64,000 nt of DNA from Aplectana chamaeleonis. Lineage: Eukaryota; Nematoda; Chromadorea; Rhabditida; Cosmocercidae. Made by a program: the position numbers and the translations under genes. The stretch is taken from the NCBI GenBank assembly GCA_029168955.1, contig JAPDOI010001525.1, forward strand, positions 104,791 through 168,790. Reading direction: 5' to 3'. Shown here in pieces: positions 1-9,734 of the stretch (its first letter is position 1; each line of letters opens with the position of its first letter). The notes beneath the pieces were generated by a model that saw only the letters and a program-made list of their open reading frames with translations, had not been told where the DNA came from and ran no database searches.

Positions 1-401
1 GACCCGGTTTGCAGAAGAAAAAATCCTTTCTCATCAGGACAATGCACTGTGTCACAAGAGCATTTTGACAATGGCTAAAATCCATAAATTAAAGTTCGAA
101 TTGTTGGAGCATGCACCGTATTCACCAGATTTGGCCCCCAGCGACTTCCATTTGTTTTCAGAACTCAAAAAATTTATGCGTGGGCAGCGTTTTTCATAAA
201 TGAAGAGGTGATAACGGCTGTTGAAGCGTATTTTGCAGACCTTCCGGATTCCCACTTCAGGGATGGCATCCACAGATTTGAGGATTGTTTGATCAAGTGT
301 ATTAATGTTGAGGGAGATTATATTTAATAATAAAGTGTATTTTGAACCATAAAATTGTTTTTTTTCTTATCGAGCGACAAAACTTATTGAACAACCTGGT
401 A
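1..401 (+). mobile_element. 3' end of a mariner transposon
   Basis: The window opens inside a mariner-family DNA transposon. It holds the last third of the transposase reading frame, a short AT-rich trailer and a terminal inverted repeat at about 366-399 (CTTATCGAGCGACAAAACTT, then ATTGAACAACCTGG). A TA at 400-401 fits the TA target site of this family. The 5' part lies outside the window. The broken reading frame makes it a relic that cannot supply its own transposase. Hookworms are known to carry mariners of this type, but no specific element name can be assigned without a search. Confidence 0.85.
2..327 (+). pseudogene. Mariner transposase C-terminal part, frameshifted
   Basis: Transposase of the mariner D34D type, which cuts and pastes DNA at TA sites. 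The visible part reads HQDNALCHKS, then HAPYSPDLAPSDFHLF, which is the mariner signature. The Asp of QDN and the Asp of APSD are separated by exactly 34 residues, so the second and third catalytic acids are kept. The frame stops at 197-199, but homology resumes one frame over as INEEVITAVEAYFADL and ends at a stop at 325-327, as in intact mariners. One small indel near 190-198 therefore breaks the gene. The N-terminal DNA-binding part is outside the window. Confidence 0.85.
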
Positions 402-865
402 TTTCTCTGAATGCCAATAATTGTTTGAGCTCATTTTTACTCTCTTGATGATTAAAATTCTTTCAATAGGAGGAAAACGTTGCAGCAAGAAGTGCACCAT
501 TTGATAGCCTTCTCTGCACAACGTCGTTCGTAGACCAGATATTCCAATAGGACTTTTTTGAAATATGGAATCGTTTCTAACATGAAAGCAAAAGTACTCA
601 CTATTCTAGACAAAGTGCTCAGGAATAAGAGAAAAGAATATAAAGACAGCGCACAAGGTTTGAGTACCTAATCAAGAACATGGCACTATAACAGTGAGAT
701 ATATTGGAATAGAATGAAAAAGCTTCTCCTCTTGCCCGACTCTCGAGTTCGTGTCAAGGATGAGTGTCATTCGAAGACCAAAATGCGGAAATCGAGTTTT
801 GACAAAAAAAACTTCCTCTCCCTCAACGGAAACCTAGTTCGAAGCGCCCAAAGATGAAGCCTTTG
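402..865. other. Unassigned AT-rich intergenic DNA
   Basis: No open frame, splice-flanked exon or inverted repeat could be supported here. It separates the mariner relic from the first MITE. Confidence 0.5.
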
Positions 866-1061
866 AAGGCAGGGTTCGCGATAAAAACGGTCTGTGAGCC
901 CTCCTCATTAGAAGGTCGATATGGTCATCACAACAGTGAAAGTAAGTGAAAAGCTGCGCGTTTCTTCTCCGTGTTTTCATTTATTTTGTCTTTTCGGATC
1001 ACCAGCTGTACCTTCTCGTGAGGATAGCCCAAAAAATCGTTATTATTGCGAACCCTGCCTT
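866..1061. mobile_element. MITE family B, copy 1 (about 196 bp)
   Basis: A short element with matching inverted ends. The left end reads AAGGCAGGGTTCGCGATAAA and the right end is its reverse complement with two changes (TTATTATTGCGAACCCTGCC). Subterminal motifs such as GGTCATCACA are shared with the longer copies at 1678-2118 and 13850-14212. It has no coding capacity. The ends sit in a TTGA/TTCA context rather than a clear TA, so the target preference looks like TTNA. Confidence 0.75.
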
Positions 1062-1330
1062 CAATGAAGCGTAACGAGTAAGAAATCTAAAATTACCGAT
1101 TAGCGTTTTTTTGCCTCATCAAACTCCATATTTCGCGGTTGCATTGCAGTGAAAATGCGTTGTTCACTTTCACACGAAACCGAATAAGCTGAAATTCCAG
1201 AGCACCAATATTTCGAAAGCAAATTTTTCTAAAGAGTTTTTCATTAACTCAACCAGATCTCACAATGAAAACAACAACAGGACTCTATTTAAGACCATTT
1301 GCGATCCAACAAACACTAAAGCACTGTTGC

Positions 1331-1522
1331 TTACTTTACTAAAAAAAATGCCATCCTTGTTTGCGCGAAATCGCGCACGCACAATTGCGCTTGATCCCTC
1401 AGCATTCGCTCAGCGTTCACACCTGAAGTTCTACGCGATGTGATTTTCGCGTCGCACTGACATGTGCGATCGCGTCGCCCTGCGAAAACTCTAAACGTCG
1501 CCTCGCGCAGTTCTGAGCACAT
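1331..1522. other. Unassigned; CpG-rich patch
   Basis: A stretch rich in CGC motifs (GCGCGAAATCGCGC-like words). Its minus strand is open for 63 codons but resembles no protein known to me and has no splice signals worth noting. It is probably repeat-derived. Confidence 0.3.
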
Positions 1523-1677
1523 GACGCAATAATGCAGACCAGGATTCTCAGGTACTTCAATCGCATTTCGCCAACATTTTGTTCTTCTTTCAAAAATTTA
1601 TGGCCAAAATCTCCTAATAATCTATAGCTCCCCTAATTCTAGAGCTACTTTAGTTGATTTTCCTATTTTTGACCCTT

Positions 1678-2118
1678 AAAGGCACGGTTCTCAATAAAAT
1701 CGGTTGTTGTGCTATTCTCATGAGAAGGTAGATCTGGCCATCACAATGCGAAAATTAATAAAAAGTTGGAGGAAAAACGCTCGGGAACAAGTTACTGCTT
1801 GGTGTCCTCTCGTCCCCAATTATCAAAATTTGTGTAAAAGCCTGCTTTGCCTACTTTTATTCTGCTTCTAAAGTAATTTCTGAGCATTTTTGGAGACTAC
1901 TGACTACTTTAGCAGCAAAATAGAAGGCGGATAAGCAAGCATTAATGAGAGTCTCGTTAATTATGGGGCCGACTGACACCGGTAGTTAGCCGTTATCCTT
2001 TGTTTTTGAGTGTTTTTCAGCGAATTAACGGACTTTTTTCACTTATTTTTTTGTGATGACCAAATATACATTCTCATGAAGAGAGCACAAAATCCGTTTT
2101 TATCGCGAACCCTGCCTT
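1678..2118. mobile_element. MITE family B, copy 2 (about 440 bp)
   Basis: Left end AAAGGCACGGTTCTCAATAA, right end TTTTTATCGCGAACCCTGCC. The inverted similarity runs well inward: GAAGGTAGATCTGGCCATCA on the left answers TGTGATGACCAAATATACATT on the right. The element is non-coding. It is more than twice the length of copy 1 and keeps a central region that copy 1 lacks, so copy 1 is an internal-deletion form. Confidence 0.75.
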
Positions 2119-2203
2119 TAAAAATGATTATCTGGTGGAGCATGGCAGAATTCCAACCGTGCTGGTCCCGCAAAGACCCAATACTGAGGTGCCGCCGCAT
2201 GCG

Positions 2204-2353
2204 CACAGTCGGCACGAATCGCACTGATACTTCGTGTTCCTTGTTGTGGGTTGGCGCAAACACGGTGCGCATACGTTGAAGCATTCGTGCACCGAAATTG
2301 CGCCAACTCACAATATGGAACGCAAAGTATCAGTACGATCCGTGGCGACTGTA
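2204..2353. repeat. Fold-back element family G, copy 1
   Basis: An imperfect palindrome. CAGTCGGCACGAATCGCACT on the left mirrors AGTACGATCCGTGGCGACTG on the right, with GGTTGGCGCAAACACGGTGC and ATTGCGCCAACTCACAAT near the centre. The same outer and central blocks recur at 20089-20236, 33941-34116, 49582-49735 and 51017-51157. The ends CAGTCG...CGACTG next to TA in better copies suggest a Tc1/mariner-type non-autonomous element. Confidence 0.75.
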
Positions 2354-2490
2354 ACCGCTCGGTGCTGCTTTCCCCCGCGTTTTTCTGTGACAGTTGTTCC
2401 TTTTGAGGTGCCCCAGCACAGCGAGGGTGTCCATTAGTGATAGTTATCTTGTGATTTCCGCAGCGTCTCGCCGGTGTATAACTACTGCCC
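2354..2490 (+). repeat. Fragment of repeat family H
   Basis: The block from CGCTCGGTGCTGC to CGCCGGTGTATAACTAC recurs at about 35335-35480 and, inverted, at about 37925-38020. The shared outer end is TAGTTATACACCGGCGG in either orientation. In this copy it directly follows the family G palindrome. There is no coding potential. Confidence 0.55.
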
Positions 2491-2720
2491 ATAGGTTGCC
2501 ACAATTTGATGATTGATGAATTAGTGGGGAACCTTGTCATTCTGTAAACAAACAACATCTCATTCTATGCGTGTGTAAATTGGTGAAATTCTTGTTTGCT
2601 GGGGTAATATGCAATCTAAATTTTGTTTAAGTATAATTTAAGAAATCGGTGTTTGAAATTCACCGATTGCCACAACTCAACTCAACCCCTGATTTGATGT
2701 GCTGTTCTCAGACGGACTGC

Positions 2721-3710
2721 AGGTATCGTTCGAGCTGAGAAACACTTTCCAATTTTACAGGCTCAGTTCACCAATGAGCCCAGTAGACCACACCGGTGAA
2801 GTTTTGCGTGTCGAAAACGTATGGTTCTCAATTTGGAGTGGGTGAAAATGAGGAACCGCCATCAATTCTCACCAGTCGTCTAGTAGCAGTAGCAGAAGCT
2901 CCTTTCAAGGCGCAAATGATCAAGTGTTGAGAACTCTTTTCTGGGTAAATCCTAGCATCTAGACGTGCACAATGTAAGCATCCTATTCTCAAGTAATTTT
3001 TGGTATGGGAAAGTCAAAAGAAATTTTTCGACCTAAGACAAAAGAAACCACTTCCGACGTTCAGAAAAAAAAAACTTCTCAAGGAATGGTTCGAAAGAGT
3101 TTTAAAGGCAGCAGACACGCTCGAAAACGTTGTTGAGATAATTACGTTTCTGAAGTCGTATGGCTCCTAGTAGACTGCTCACGCCGTCGGAAGCGTCAAA
3201 AACGAGTCAAAACTACTAACTTTCAGCAATGCAAATCGAAAAATTTCTGAAACCCCGCCCCAAAATACAAACTCGTCCAGATTGATAGTACTAATACGGT
3301 CCCTTTGGCTGGTTTCTTATGCTTCCAACGAGGTTAACGTTCCAGTACAGGCTATAAGAGTATATCGGCTTCTCAAGCTCAATCAATTTGTTGCTAATAT
3401 TCGCTGTTTCAACCGCGCGCCGTAAAACTCGTCCACTTTTACCTGATAACCAAATAATCGCTAATCCTCTATTTGCACACAGTTTTCGCTCGTTTTTTCG
3501 TCAGTTCCGAATACAACCAGCTCCAAACCTTTGATTTATGTCATAAAATCGATACCATTTTTGAGCGTGTCTGCTGCCTTTAAACGAGTTCTTCTTCAAA
3601 AGCTGTGGGTTCTAAGGAGCTTCTTCACTATTATCCTGTCAAGGGCTTGCCTGCTCATACACATTTTATTTAAAAAGTGAGACACGTTTTTTTGCGCGTA
3701 CGATACCTTT
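2721..3710. mobile_element. MITE family F, copy 1, carrying a nested MITE D
   Basis: Outer ends are GGTATCGTTCGAGCTGAG on the left and GCGCGTACGATACC on the right. The block after the left end (GAGCCCAGTAGACCACACCG) matches family F copy 2 at 34540-34990. The element is interrupted at about 3102 by a complete family D element, and its own sequence resumes at about 3586. Without the insert it would be about 500 bp, close to copy 2. Confidence 0.7.
3103..3584. mobile_element. MITE family D, copy 1, nested inside F
   Basis: Ends read TTAAAGGCAGCAGACACGCT and AGCGTGTCTGCTGCCTTTAA, perfect inverted repeats of about 20 bp. The TTTAAA on each side fits a TTAA-like target duplication. Copy 2 lies at 4192-4635. 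The element is non-coding; the interior holds CTCGTCC and AACGAG patches in inverted order. Confidence 0.8.
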
Positions 3711-4190
3711 AAAGGCACAGTCTAAGCTCAGGGGCGAAATCCGAGAAAACCACATAATTGTGATGTATACCCACCCCTTATTACACCTGCCAAGTGAAAG
3801 CTCTCAATTCCCCCGAATAAGCGAGATATAGGGGGAAGCCACCCTGGGGCGCCCACACACGGAAGCCACTTTGGCACGCCCCTTTTACAATGTTTCGAGC
3901 TCAACAGTGGCGAAATGAGCGTCGGTTTTTGATCAATATCCCCGTTCTTCCCTTCATTCTCAGTCTCTCTATCCATTCAGGTTCGCTCGAAGACATCGGT
4001 TGCGAATGACGGATGTTACAAGCCTCGGACAACTCGTCCACCGTGCTTCCGCAACTCAAATTTTGAGAGGCCCTAACTCCGTTCCTAGGGGGTCTTGTAC
4101 GATTCCAAAGACATCGTTGGAATCAGCTTTGGACCGTTTTCAAGATAGGCGGAAAAACAGAAACACGAATCTGAGGTTTGACTGTGCCTT
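3711..4190. mobile_element. MITE family E, copy 1
   Basis: Ends are AAAGGCACAGTCTAAGC and GGTTTGACTGTGCCTT. It directly abuts family F on the left and family D on the right, sharing one TTTAAA at each junction. A second E copy at 37041-37530 has the same interior words (TATATCTCGC, AATTGAGA, CTTGGCA). No protein is encoded. Confidence 0.75.
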
Positions 4191-4191
4191 T

Positions 4192-4635
4192 AAAGACAGC
4201 ATACACGCTCGCAAAATAAGTTGAGATAGCAACGTTAATCAACTCAGACGATCAATAATAGAACGTCGTTACGTCTTTTGAAGCGCCAAAAACGAGCCAA
4301 AGCGGCTGTTTTGAAGCAATAAATTTGTATGAGTAGGCGGGGTTCCACACCTCGCCGCTCAAAATCGCTCTAACAAATTCATTTTGGCTCGTTTTCAAGG
4401 CTTCAAACAGCGTCAACGTACGGCACCAGGCTATGCGAAAGGAATATATAGTTCAATCATATTTGCACTCGTGTGCCTTTGCAAGCGAGTGGTCCGTTTT
4501 CAACCAAATTAAGAAACAACCCGTTGTCACTTCATTTCTAACATTTTTTTCGGTTTTTTTTTCAATACGAGCAACTCCAAACCTTCGATTCAGACTAAAA
4601 AATGGATAGGATTTTTGGGCATGTATGCTGCCTTT
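4192..4635. mobile_element. MITE family D, copy 2
   Basis: Ends AAAGACAGCATACACGCTCG and GGGCATGTATGCTGCCTTTA are inverted. The interior matches copy 1 (for example AGTTGAGATA near the left end and CAACTCCAAACCTTCGATT near the right end). It follows E1 with no spacer beyond TTTAAA. Confidence 0.75.
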
Positions 4636-4691
4636 AGGAGGGAATGCAGACACAGGTAAGCTTCCTGTATAAATCTGAGGATGAGGTAATT

Positions 4692-4764
4692 TCAGGAATG
4701 CTCGTTTCTGGAGAATAGACTGATCCACTTGACTAAGTGTTGGCGAATATGACACTGTTTCAGG
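4692..4764 (-). CDS. Candidate terminal exon of the unnamed gene
   Basis: Acceptor CCTTTTCAG precedes position 4764. The exon carries 24 codons ending in TGA at 4692-4694. Incoming phase 2 matches the donor at 4815. The peptide includes CHIRQHLVKWIS and ends RNEHS. Confidence 0.4.
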
Positions 4765-7071
4765 CTGAAAAGGTGTTCCACATGTGTGGTTATTCATGAA
4801 TTCTACTACCTTACCTAGCTAGTTGTTGTTCAAATCTTTGCCCTCTTCTATATAGCTCAACAAATAGCGAGATGCAAACGTTGTGGATTGTATCTGTAAA
4901 ACACCGAGAAAAACTGGAGACGTTCAAGACTCAAAAATGAAACTGAATGACTATGATACGAGAAACAAGCACCTAAATGATGGCCGAACGTTTCTAATTG
5001 AGTAGTGGGGTCTGGACAAAGAGGAAGAAGAGGGAAGAGTGATGTGCGACCAACAAATCACTAGCCCTGAATGGCTTGTTCGGAGCAAAACACCTCCAAA
5101 GAGACACCGATTTGCAGGCCTCTGGGAATTCGTAGCAGTTCCTAGAAAAAAAACACGTGTAGGACACGGGCTCGAAGAAAAAAACGACCTCTAACTAACA
5201 CTGGTTTCATCAAACCCAGAACATCTGTCGACTTCGGTGCACTCTGGAAGATGAATAGCGACTTGTGGGGGCAACTTCGCAGAAGACGGAGAGCAGTATG
5301 GGCAACTGTTGGACAACCGAAATGGACCAACGGTCATCTGTCTGACTCACAACTTCGCTTCCTACTGCATAATCCCACTCAATATATGTCCCTACCCTTT
5401 GTCTACTAAGTACATAGCTTTAGACGTTTTTTAGATTTCCATCGCAGCGCGGCGCGATTAGATAATATCTGCGGACATCGGTCGATAACGCTCCGCTCGT
5501 CGATCCACATATGAAACGTGACGTCGCGTCGCGCTGCGTTCCAACTCTAAAAACCCTCTAATGTGGACAGACGCAGGGGTCGTCCACGCCGAGATCGGGA
5601 ACATGTTCCCTGTTTCGGAGTAAAATTAATTTCCGTTTGTCACGTGTATCTACGCGCGTGTGCAACGTCTCCTTCTCCCCTCCCCCCACTTTCTTGCGGT
5701 CTCTCCCCTCATACGCACAAGCCCGCGAAGGAACACATTGAATTTGTCTCCGAAACGGAGGATACATGCGGAACAAAAGTATGAACATTAGGAAGTCGGT
5801 TGCGAAACCTTCAAAAACGCTAGAAATGCAGTCTTCGGGACTCGAAACGTCGAAGCAATCTGAACGATTGATTGGTCCTCCTCCCCAATCGCCTCAATAT
5901 CTCCTCGTTCCTTAGCACTTTTTGGTGTTTCAAAAGTGAATAATGCGAAGTTCACCCTGAGGTGAGCATAAAAGTTAAGAGCCAGACGGGTCAGGTAGAG
6001 ATAGCACATTTTAGCATTGAGAAGGAGCAACAGTGCTTCTGTAGTTTTCATTGCTTGCTGATAAGAAGGGAGTTCATCACCGAAGTGTCTAGAAAGTTTA
6101 TCGCTAGAGCCTGTGATCGAATCTCGCTTGTTTCTGCAGACTACGTAAAGAATGCCAGCAACTCCCACTTAGACAACTTTTATTTACTCGAACACGTCCC
6201 GTGGGGTTCTTGTGACAGCCTCCTGATGGAGGCGCGTGGAAGTGGCGCTCTCACACATTTTTAGGGAAAAAAACGTCAGGAGGGAAAATGCGAAATAGAT
6301 ATTTTTGGTCTCTGTTGCTACATTTTAGTGGCAAAAACAAGTTGTAGATACCGATCTTGTGTGCAACACTAGATGGAGCAATACGCTACGTATAGTGTAT
6401 TAATGTCTTAAAATAGATTGAAGTAGCTCAGTACACCACGAAACAGCTTACCACAAAATGAGGCGTCCACGAATTTTTGGACTCTAGAGTATGTGCCCCC
6501 CCCGCAATGACTTACGAGTTGCCATTGTAGATCACCTTATCATTTGAAATCGTATCATGCACTTTAAAAACACGTGTTCTTACTCAAGCAGTTATTTTGT
6601 CACGGGTATCTGATTTTGTACCTCACAGGTATTACACCTCGCTCACAGATTTAAGTTTATAAACATGATTATGCTTGGATGTACCCTTCATGTACTGGTG
6701 CAGTAAAATGCCTCCGCTTGGACATCGACTTACATTAGACTTGCTGGTTGATAGCAGTTCAAAGTTGACCTTCCATTGCCTCTTGTGAGGTCGTTGGCGG
6801 ATGCTGTCACATATAGATTGTGGTTCATTTCCAGTGAACTCCTGTTTTTGATAATCACAGCGCAGAGCGGTGGCTTTTCACTAATAATATTTTGCCGAGG
6901 CTCACCGCTCCGCTACTGGTAAAAATCGAAATGCACAGGTCACCAGTGGTTTTCCAGAGCCTATCAATGCGTACCTCTCGTCGATTTCTCTGCCAAGAAC
7001 TTCGCTATCGCTCGCTCGCGACAGGGTCAGGCGTGGTTTTGAAATGCTGCTAATCGTACCAAAAATCATAT
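4692..7071 (-). CDS. Candidate spliced host gene, partial, unknown product
   Basis: A chain of minus-strand candidate exons: 6975-7071, 5956-6133, 5094-5141, 4815-4893 and 4692-4764. The last two are the strongest: acceptor TGTTTTACAG, donor AG^GTAAGG, a 50-bp intron, acceptor CCTTTTCAG, then an in-frame stop. The 3' part reads RCLFGDTIHNVCISLF, then ELYRRGQRFEQQLA and HLVKWISLFSRNEHS-stop. Phases agree for 5094-5141 to 4815-4893 to 4692-4764 and for 6975-7071 to 5956-6133. The join between 5956-6133 and 5094-5141 is not in phase with the donor I chose, so an exon is missing or the donor is wrong. I do not recognise the family. It is inferred from splice signals and open frames only; no start codon or upstream exons were found. 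Confidence 0.35.
4815..4893 (-). CDS. Candidate penultimate exon of the unnamed gene
   Basis: A 79-bp exon between TTTTACAG and a consensus GTAAGG donor; the following intron is 50 bp, the common small-intron size in nematodes. The frame used is open and reads THNVC-like hydrophobic residues then YRRGQRFEQQLA. Two other frames contain stops. Confidence 0.4.
5094..5141 (-). CDS. Candidate 48-bp exon of the unnamed gene
   Basis: Acceptor TTTTTTTTCTAG, donor GGAG^GTGTTT. The frame in phase with the next exon reads ATNSQRPANRCLFG. Short and open in more than one frame, so weaker than the exons downstream of it. Confidence 0.3.
5190..5385 (+). pseudogene. LINE reverse-transcriptase C-terminal scrap
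   Basis: The plus-strand frame reads MNSDLWGQLRRRRRAVWATV, then GHLSDSQLR. This matches the region after the RT core in nematode LINE polyproteins, where a run of Arg precedes an AAW/AVW motif. It is a short fragment without flanking RT motifs and probably an old insertion in an intron of the minus-strand candidate gene. It could be a chance resemblance. Confidence 0.35.
5586..5776. mobile_element. Small palindromic MITE, family J, copy 1
   Basis: Left end GTTCCCTGTTTCGGAGTAAA is answered by AATTTGTCTCCGAAACGGAG on the right. The same two ends bracket 49905-50080, and a lone right half occurs at 33395-33440 (AATTTGTCTCCGAAGCAGAG). The interior is pyrimidine-rich and non-coding. Confidence 0.65.
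5956..6133 (-). CDS. Candidate exon of the unnamed minus-strand gene
   Basis: Acceptor AGTCTGCAG, donor CTCAGG^GTGAAC. The frame that continues exon 6975-7071 in phase 2 is open for 59 codons, includes FGDELPSYQQAMK and a Leu-rich stretch EALLLLLNAKM, and stays open beyond the donor. LPSY-type motifs are common in tails of membrane-trafficking proteins, but no family can be assigned. Confidence 0.3.
6770..6920 (-). repeat. Dispersed repeat K, copy 1
   Basis: The minus strand here matches plus 28080-28205: GCGGAGCGGTGAGCCTC, AAAAGCCACC, then AACAGGAGTTCACT appear in the same order. Identity is moderate with small indels. It is a dispersed repeat of unknown type. Confidence 0.6.
6975..7071 (-). 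CDS. Candidate exon of the unnamed minus-strand gene
   Basis: 97 bp between acceptor CCTATACAG and donor GAGAG^GTACGC. The open frame includes LTLSRASDSEVLGREIDE, a hydrophilic Ser-rich linker. The phase matches the acceptor at 6133. Nothing further upstream on this strand could be connected. Confidence 0.3.
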
Positions 7072-7390
7072 CTGTATAGGTATTTTTTTCATGTTTGACC
7101 ATTTCCGGACTTAGCACTTTTTGTATCTCACCCTGATGGGGTGGACGTAAACTTTCACAAAGAGTCAGCGTAGCGAAGCGTTTTGTGAAGACATTCCAGG
7201 GGGTTTCTAGGGATCAACACATAGCTCACCTTATAAATAGGCAGTTCACAAGTAGTGGTTCCTTCTCAAAATTTAAACGTTTCACCAGGTTTCGGGAATG
7301 GAGTCGATCCCGAGTTCAACACAAATCAGAAGACTATAATGTTATCATATTAATTACCTTCTTACGAGACGCGGTTCGTAGCCTGCTTTG

Positions 7391-7880
7391 AAGGCAGTGT
7401 ACACGATGATTTTCGTTCCCGAGTTTCCCATTCAAAACAATGCGCTGGCCACCAAGGGTTACCAAAATTACGAAGAAACGACTAGAAGCGCACTAAAACG
7501 TCTTATTGTTAGTTCAATGACATTATTCTCTGGCCTGGACTATTTGCCGGGTTGTATGGACATGTTCTCGGTGGTTGTCACCTATGAAAAATGGGGTTAA
7601 CCGGAAATAGAAAAATATTTTTGGCAAAACAGTATTAGTCAGGGTCCGAAGGAAAGAACGGAGCAACAGAAAATGGAGAACTTAATGGACGGGCCCACAA
7701 AAGATTTCATTCTCACAACAAACAGTTCCAGTGAGAGTAGAAAGGCGGGGTGAGAGTAGAGCATTTCGTGTACGTGTGGTGCGTTTTTCTCGATTTCTTC
7801 GTCACTTCAACTCTACTCAGGGGCCAAACAATCGACTTACCCATTAATCTCGAAATTGAAGATTATCGTGAACACTGCCT
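7391..7880. mobile_element. MITE family A, copy 1
   Basis: Ends AAGGCAGTGTACACGATGAT and TTATCGTGAACACTGCCT are inverted. The body is about 85% like copy 3 at 36561-37037: both contain ACCAAAATTACGAAGAAACG-like and GTTCCAGTGAGAGTA blocks. It shares TTTGAA with copy 2 immediately to its right. Small open frames in it are not genes. Confidence 0.8.
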
Positions 7881-7884
7881 TTGA

Positions 7885-8330
7885 AGGCAGTGTTCACGAT
7901 AAATCTCATTCTCGAGGTCTCGGTGTGAAACACTAAGTTGGCAGGTGCTGTAGAGGATAGGGTCGAAAAAAGCAACGAGAACTGGCCAGAAATAAGTACA
8001 AACGGCTTTGAAAGCTCTCCCGGTGCGCCTACCTATCCCGGTCCGCCCCCAATCGGACGAGCTTGTGGCGTCGCACATGTTTCGATGGCAAGTTGCCAAA
8101 CAACTCTGCCGCAGTTAGCATTATCGATCCGAGAAAATTACGCGATTAGCGCGCGCTTGCCGAAATCAGCAGGGCCCATGATTCTCGTCCACGCCCTGAA
8201 TTTAGAAACCGTTATTTTGACTTATTCTGAACGTTTTTCTTCTCTGTTTCTTCACTGATAGTTACCTCACGACCAAACAATCTTATTTTTGGGTCGAACT
8301 CGAGTGCGATATTCATCGTGAACACTGCCT
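7885..8330. mobile_element. MITE family A, diverged copy 2
   Basis: Ends AAGGCAGTGTTCACGATAAA and TCATCGTGAACACTGCCT. The ends match family A but the interior differs from copies 1 and 3, apart from CGTTTTTC-like and CCAAACAATC words near the right end. It abuts copy 1 with no spacer. Confidence 0.75.
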
Positions 8331-8502
8331 TTAACCGACAACACTCTTCTCAACCAGTAAGCTTTTGAGACAATCTTGTATTTTGTTGCTCGCATTTCAG
8401 AATTTTGTTCATATTATTCATTTCTTTCTTCATTTTTGAAATGACCAATCTATCTCCGAACTCGGCTCAGACAAAATCGAAAAAGCTCCGAAGGCTTTAA
8501 TT

Positions 8503-8740
8503 CGACACCCTGAATATTTCCAAAAGTCCGAGATATAAAGAAGTCGAATTTCGGCATTGGAAATGTCGAGGATGTGAAAAAAATGTTGTGTTTGCCAAGT
8601 ATACTCACAAGGAAAGCAAATTCGACATGGAAACACTGGAAAAAACTCTTGACTGGGGATGCATGATTTTCACTGCTTGTACTTCCTGTTCTTACAATTT
8701 TTCCACTATGCATCACTTCAGTATTGAAACAACCCCATGA
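8503..8740 (+). CDS. Candidate exon with a CxxC pair
   Basis: A plus-strand frame of 79 codons without stops, reading HWKCRGCEKNVVFAKYTHKE and later FTACTSCSYNF. Two CxxC pairs about 40 residues apart could bind zinc. Composition looks coding, but no clean acceptor or donor was found and no family is recognised. It may be a fragment of a transposon protein. Confidence 0.25.
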
Positions 8741-8965
8741 AAAGTTCATTGCTCACCAACAATTTTCAAATGAAAATTTTGATCGGAATGTTCGCAGTTC
8801 GGAGGTAAAAAATAGAAGCAATTTATGAAACTGGAATGAACGCAAACTCAAATTTGAAAGCCTTGAAAAAGACTTGGGAAGGAAACGAAACAATTTTCTG
8901 GGCGGAGTGGATCATGATTTTTACTCGCACACGGGCCTATGCTGCGCCTCCCTACCTTTCCGGGG

Positions 8966-9232
8966 CGGCATGCACGTACGCGGCGGGTTAGGTTGGGGTT
9001 AGACAGGGTTTGGAGCGTCGGCGCGTTTGATGATAGCAGCGCGAGGGCTAAAAGGGGGTTAGGCTAGCACTGAAAAATCGTTCCCTCGCAAACCCTACGT
9101 AGTAGGGTGGGGCAGCCGAAACCCCGTTGAGACCCCAACTATTGATTATCTCCAGCACTCTCACAGCAATGATCGAACGCGCCGACGCCCCAAACCCTGC
9201 CTAACCCCAACCTAACCCGCGGCGTACGTGCA
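8966..9232. repeat. Fold-back element with GGTTAGG-rich arms
   Basis: The left arm (GGCATGCACGTACGCGGCGG, GGTTAGGTTGGGGTTAGACA, GAGCGTCGGCGCGTT) is mirrored by the right arm (AACGCGCCGACGCCCC, ACCTAACCCGCGGCGTACGT, GCATGCCGCC). Arms are about 80 bp around a 110-bp centre. The GGTTAGG words are part of the arms and are not a telomeric TTAGGC array. Confidence 0.8.
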
Positions 9233-9314
9233 TGCCGCCCCCGCTGTCTGCCAAACTGCCCCCCTCCCCCTCCCTCCTCCTCCCACACTGGAATCATCCC
9301 AGAGTAGGCTTGAC

Positions 9315-9440
9315 CCCATCGGAAATATCCAGGCAAACGTCTGAATAGTTTCCGACCTTTCCATGAGTGCCTTCAACGCTGTCTACGTCTCCGATCCGTG
9401 AAGAGGACGACTAGTGCCTAGAATGGCACTCAGCTCAAAT
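9315..9440 (-). pseudogene. RTE retrotransposon scrap (post-RT region)
   Basis: The sequence GGAAATATCCAGGCAAACG and GTCTACGTCTCCGATCCGT matches RTE copy 1 at about 43443-43560 in order and orientation. This corresponds to the C-terminal region after the reverse transcriptase core. Only about 100 bp is recognisable. Confidence 0.6.
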
Positions 9441-9734
9441 TTATCCGCAATGGGGTAGGTCACAAACGGGACGGGGGCTCTCAACCAGGGTTCGGCGCGG
9501 GTGCGGGCTCCCACAGGGGGTCTGAGCTCTGGAAGGGTGAAACCGTGGGTCTGATCTTCGGACGAAGACCAATTGAACCAACGTTTATAGTCAAGACATA
9601 TGAATCCTCCATGTAAAAAGTCCAGAGCAGTTTGACTAATAAATGATAAACGAATTCTGCAAAAAATTTCAATGAGCCACGAGAGTTGATATTAGCGTTG
9701 AGCGGAGTCGATTCACCGTATATACTCCCTTTCA

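Noticed and set aside
8985..9005. GGTTAGGTTGGGGTTAG as a telomere trace
   Set aside because: Nematode telomeres are TTAGGC; these words are part of a fold-back arm and are mirrored at 9197-9220.
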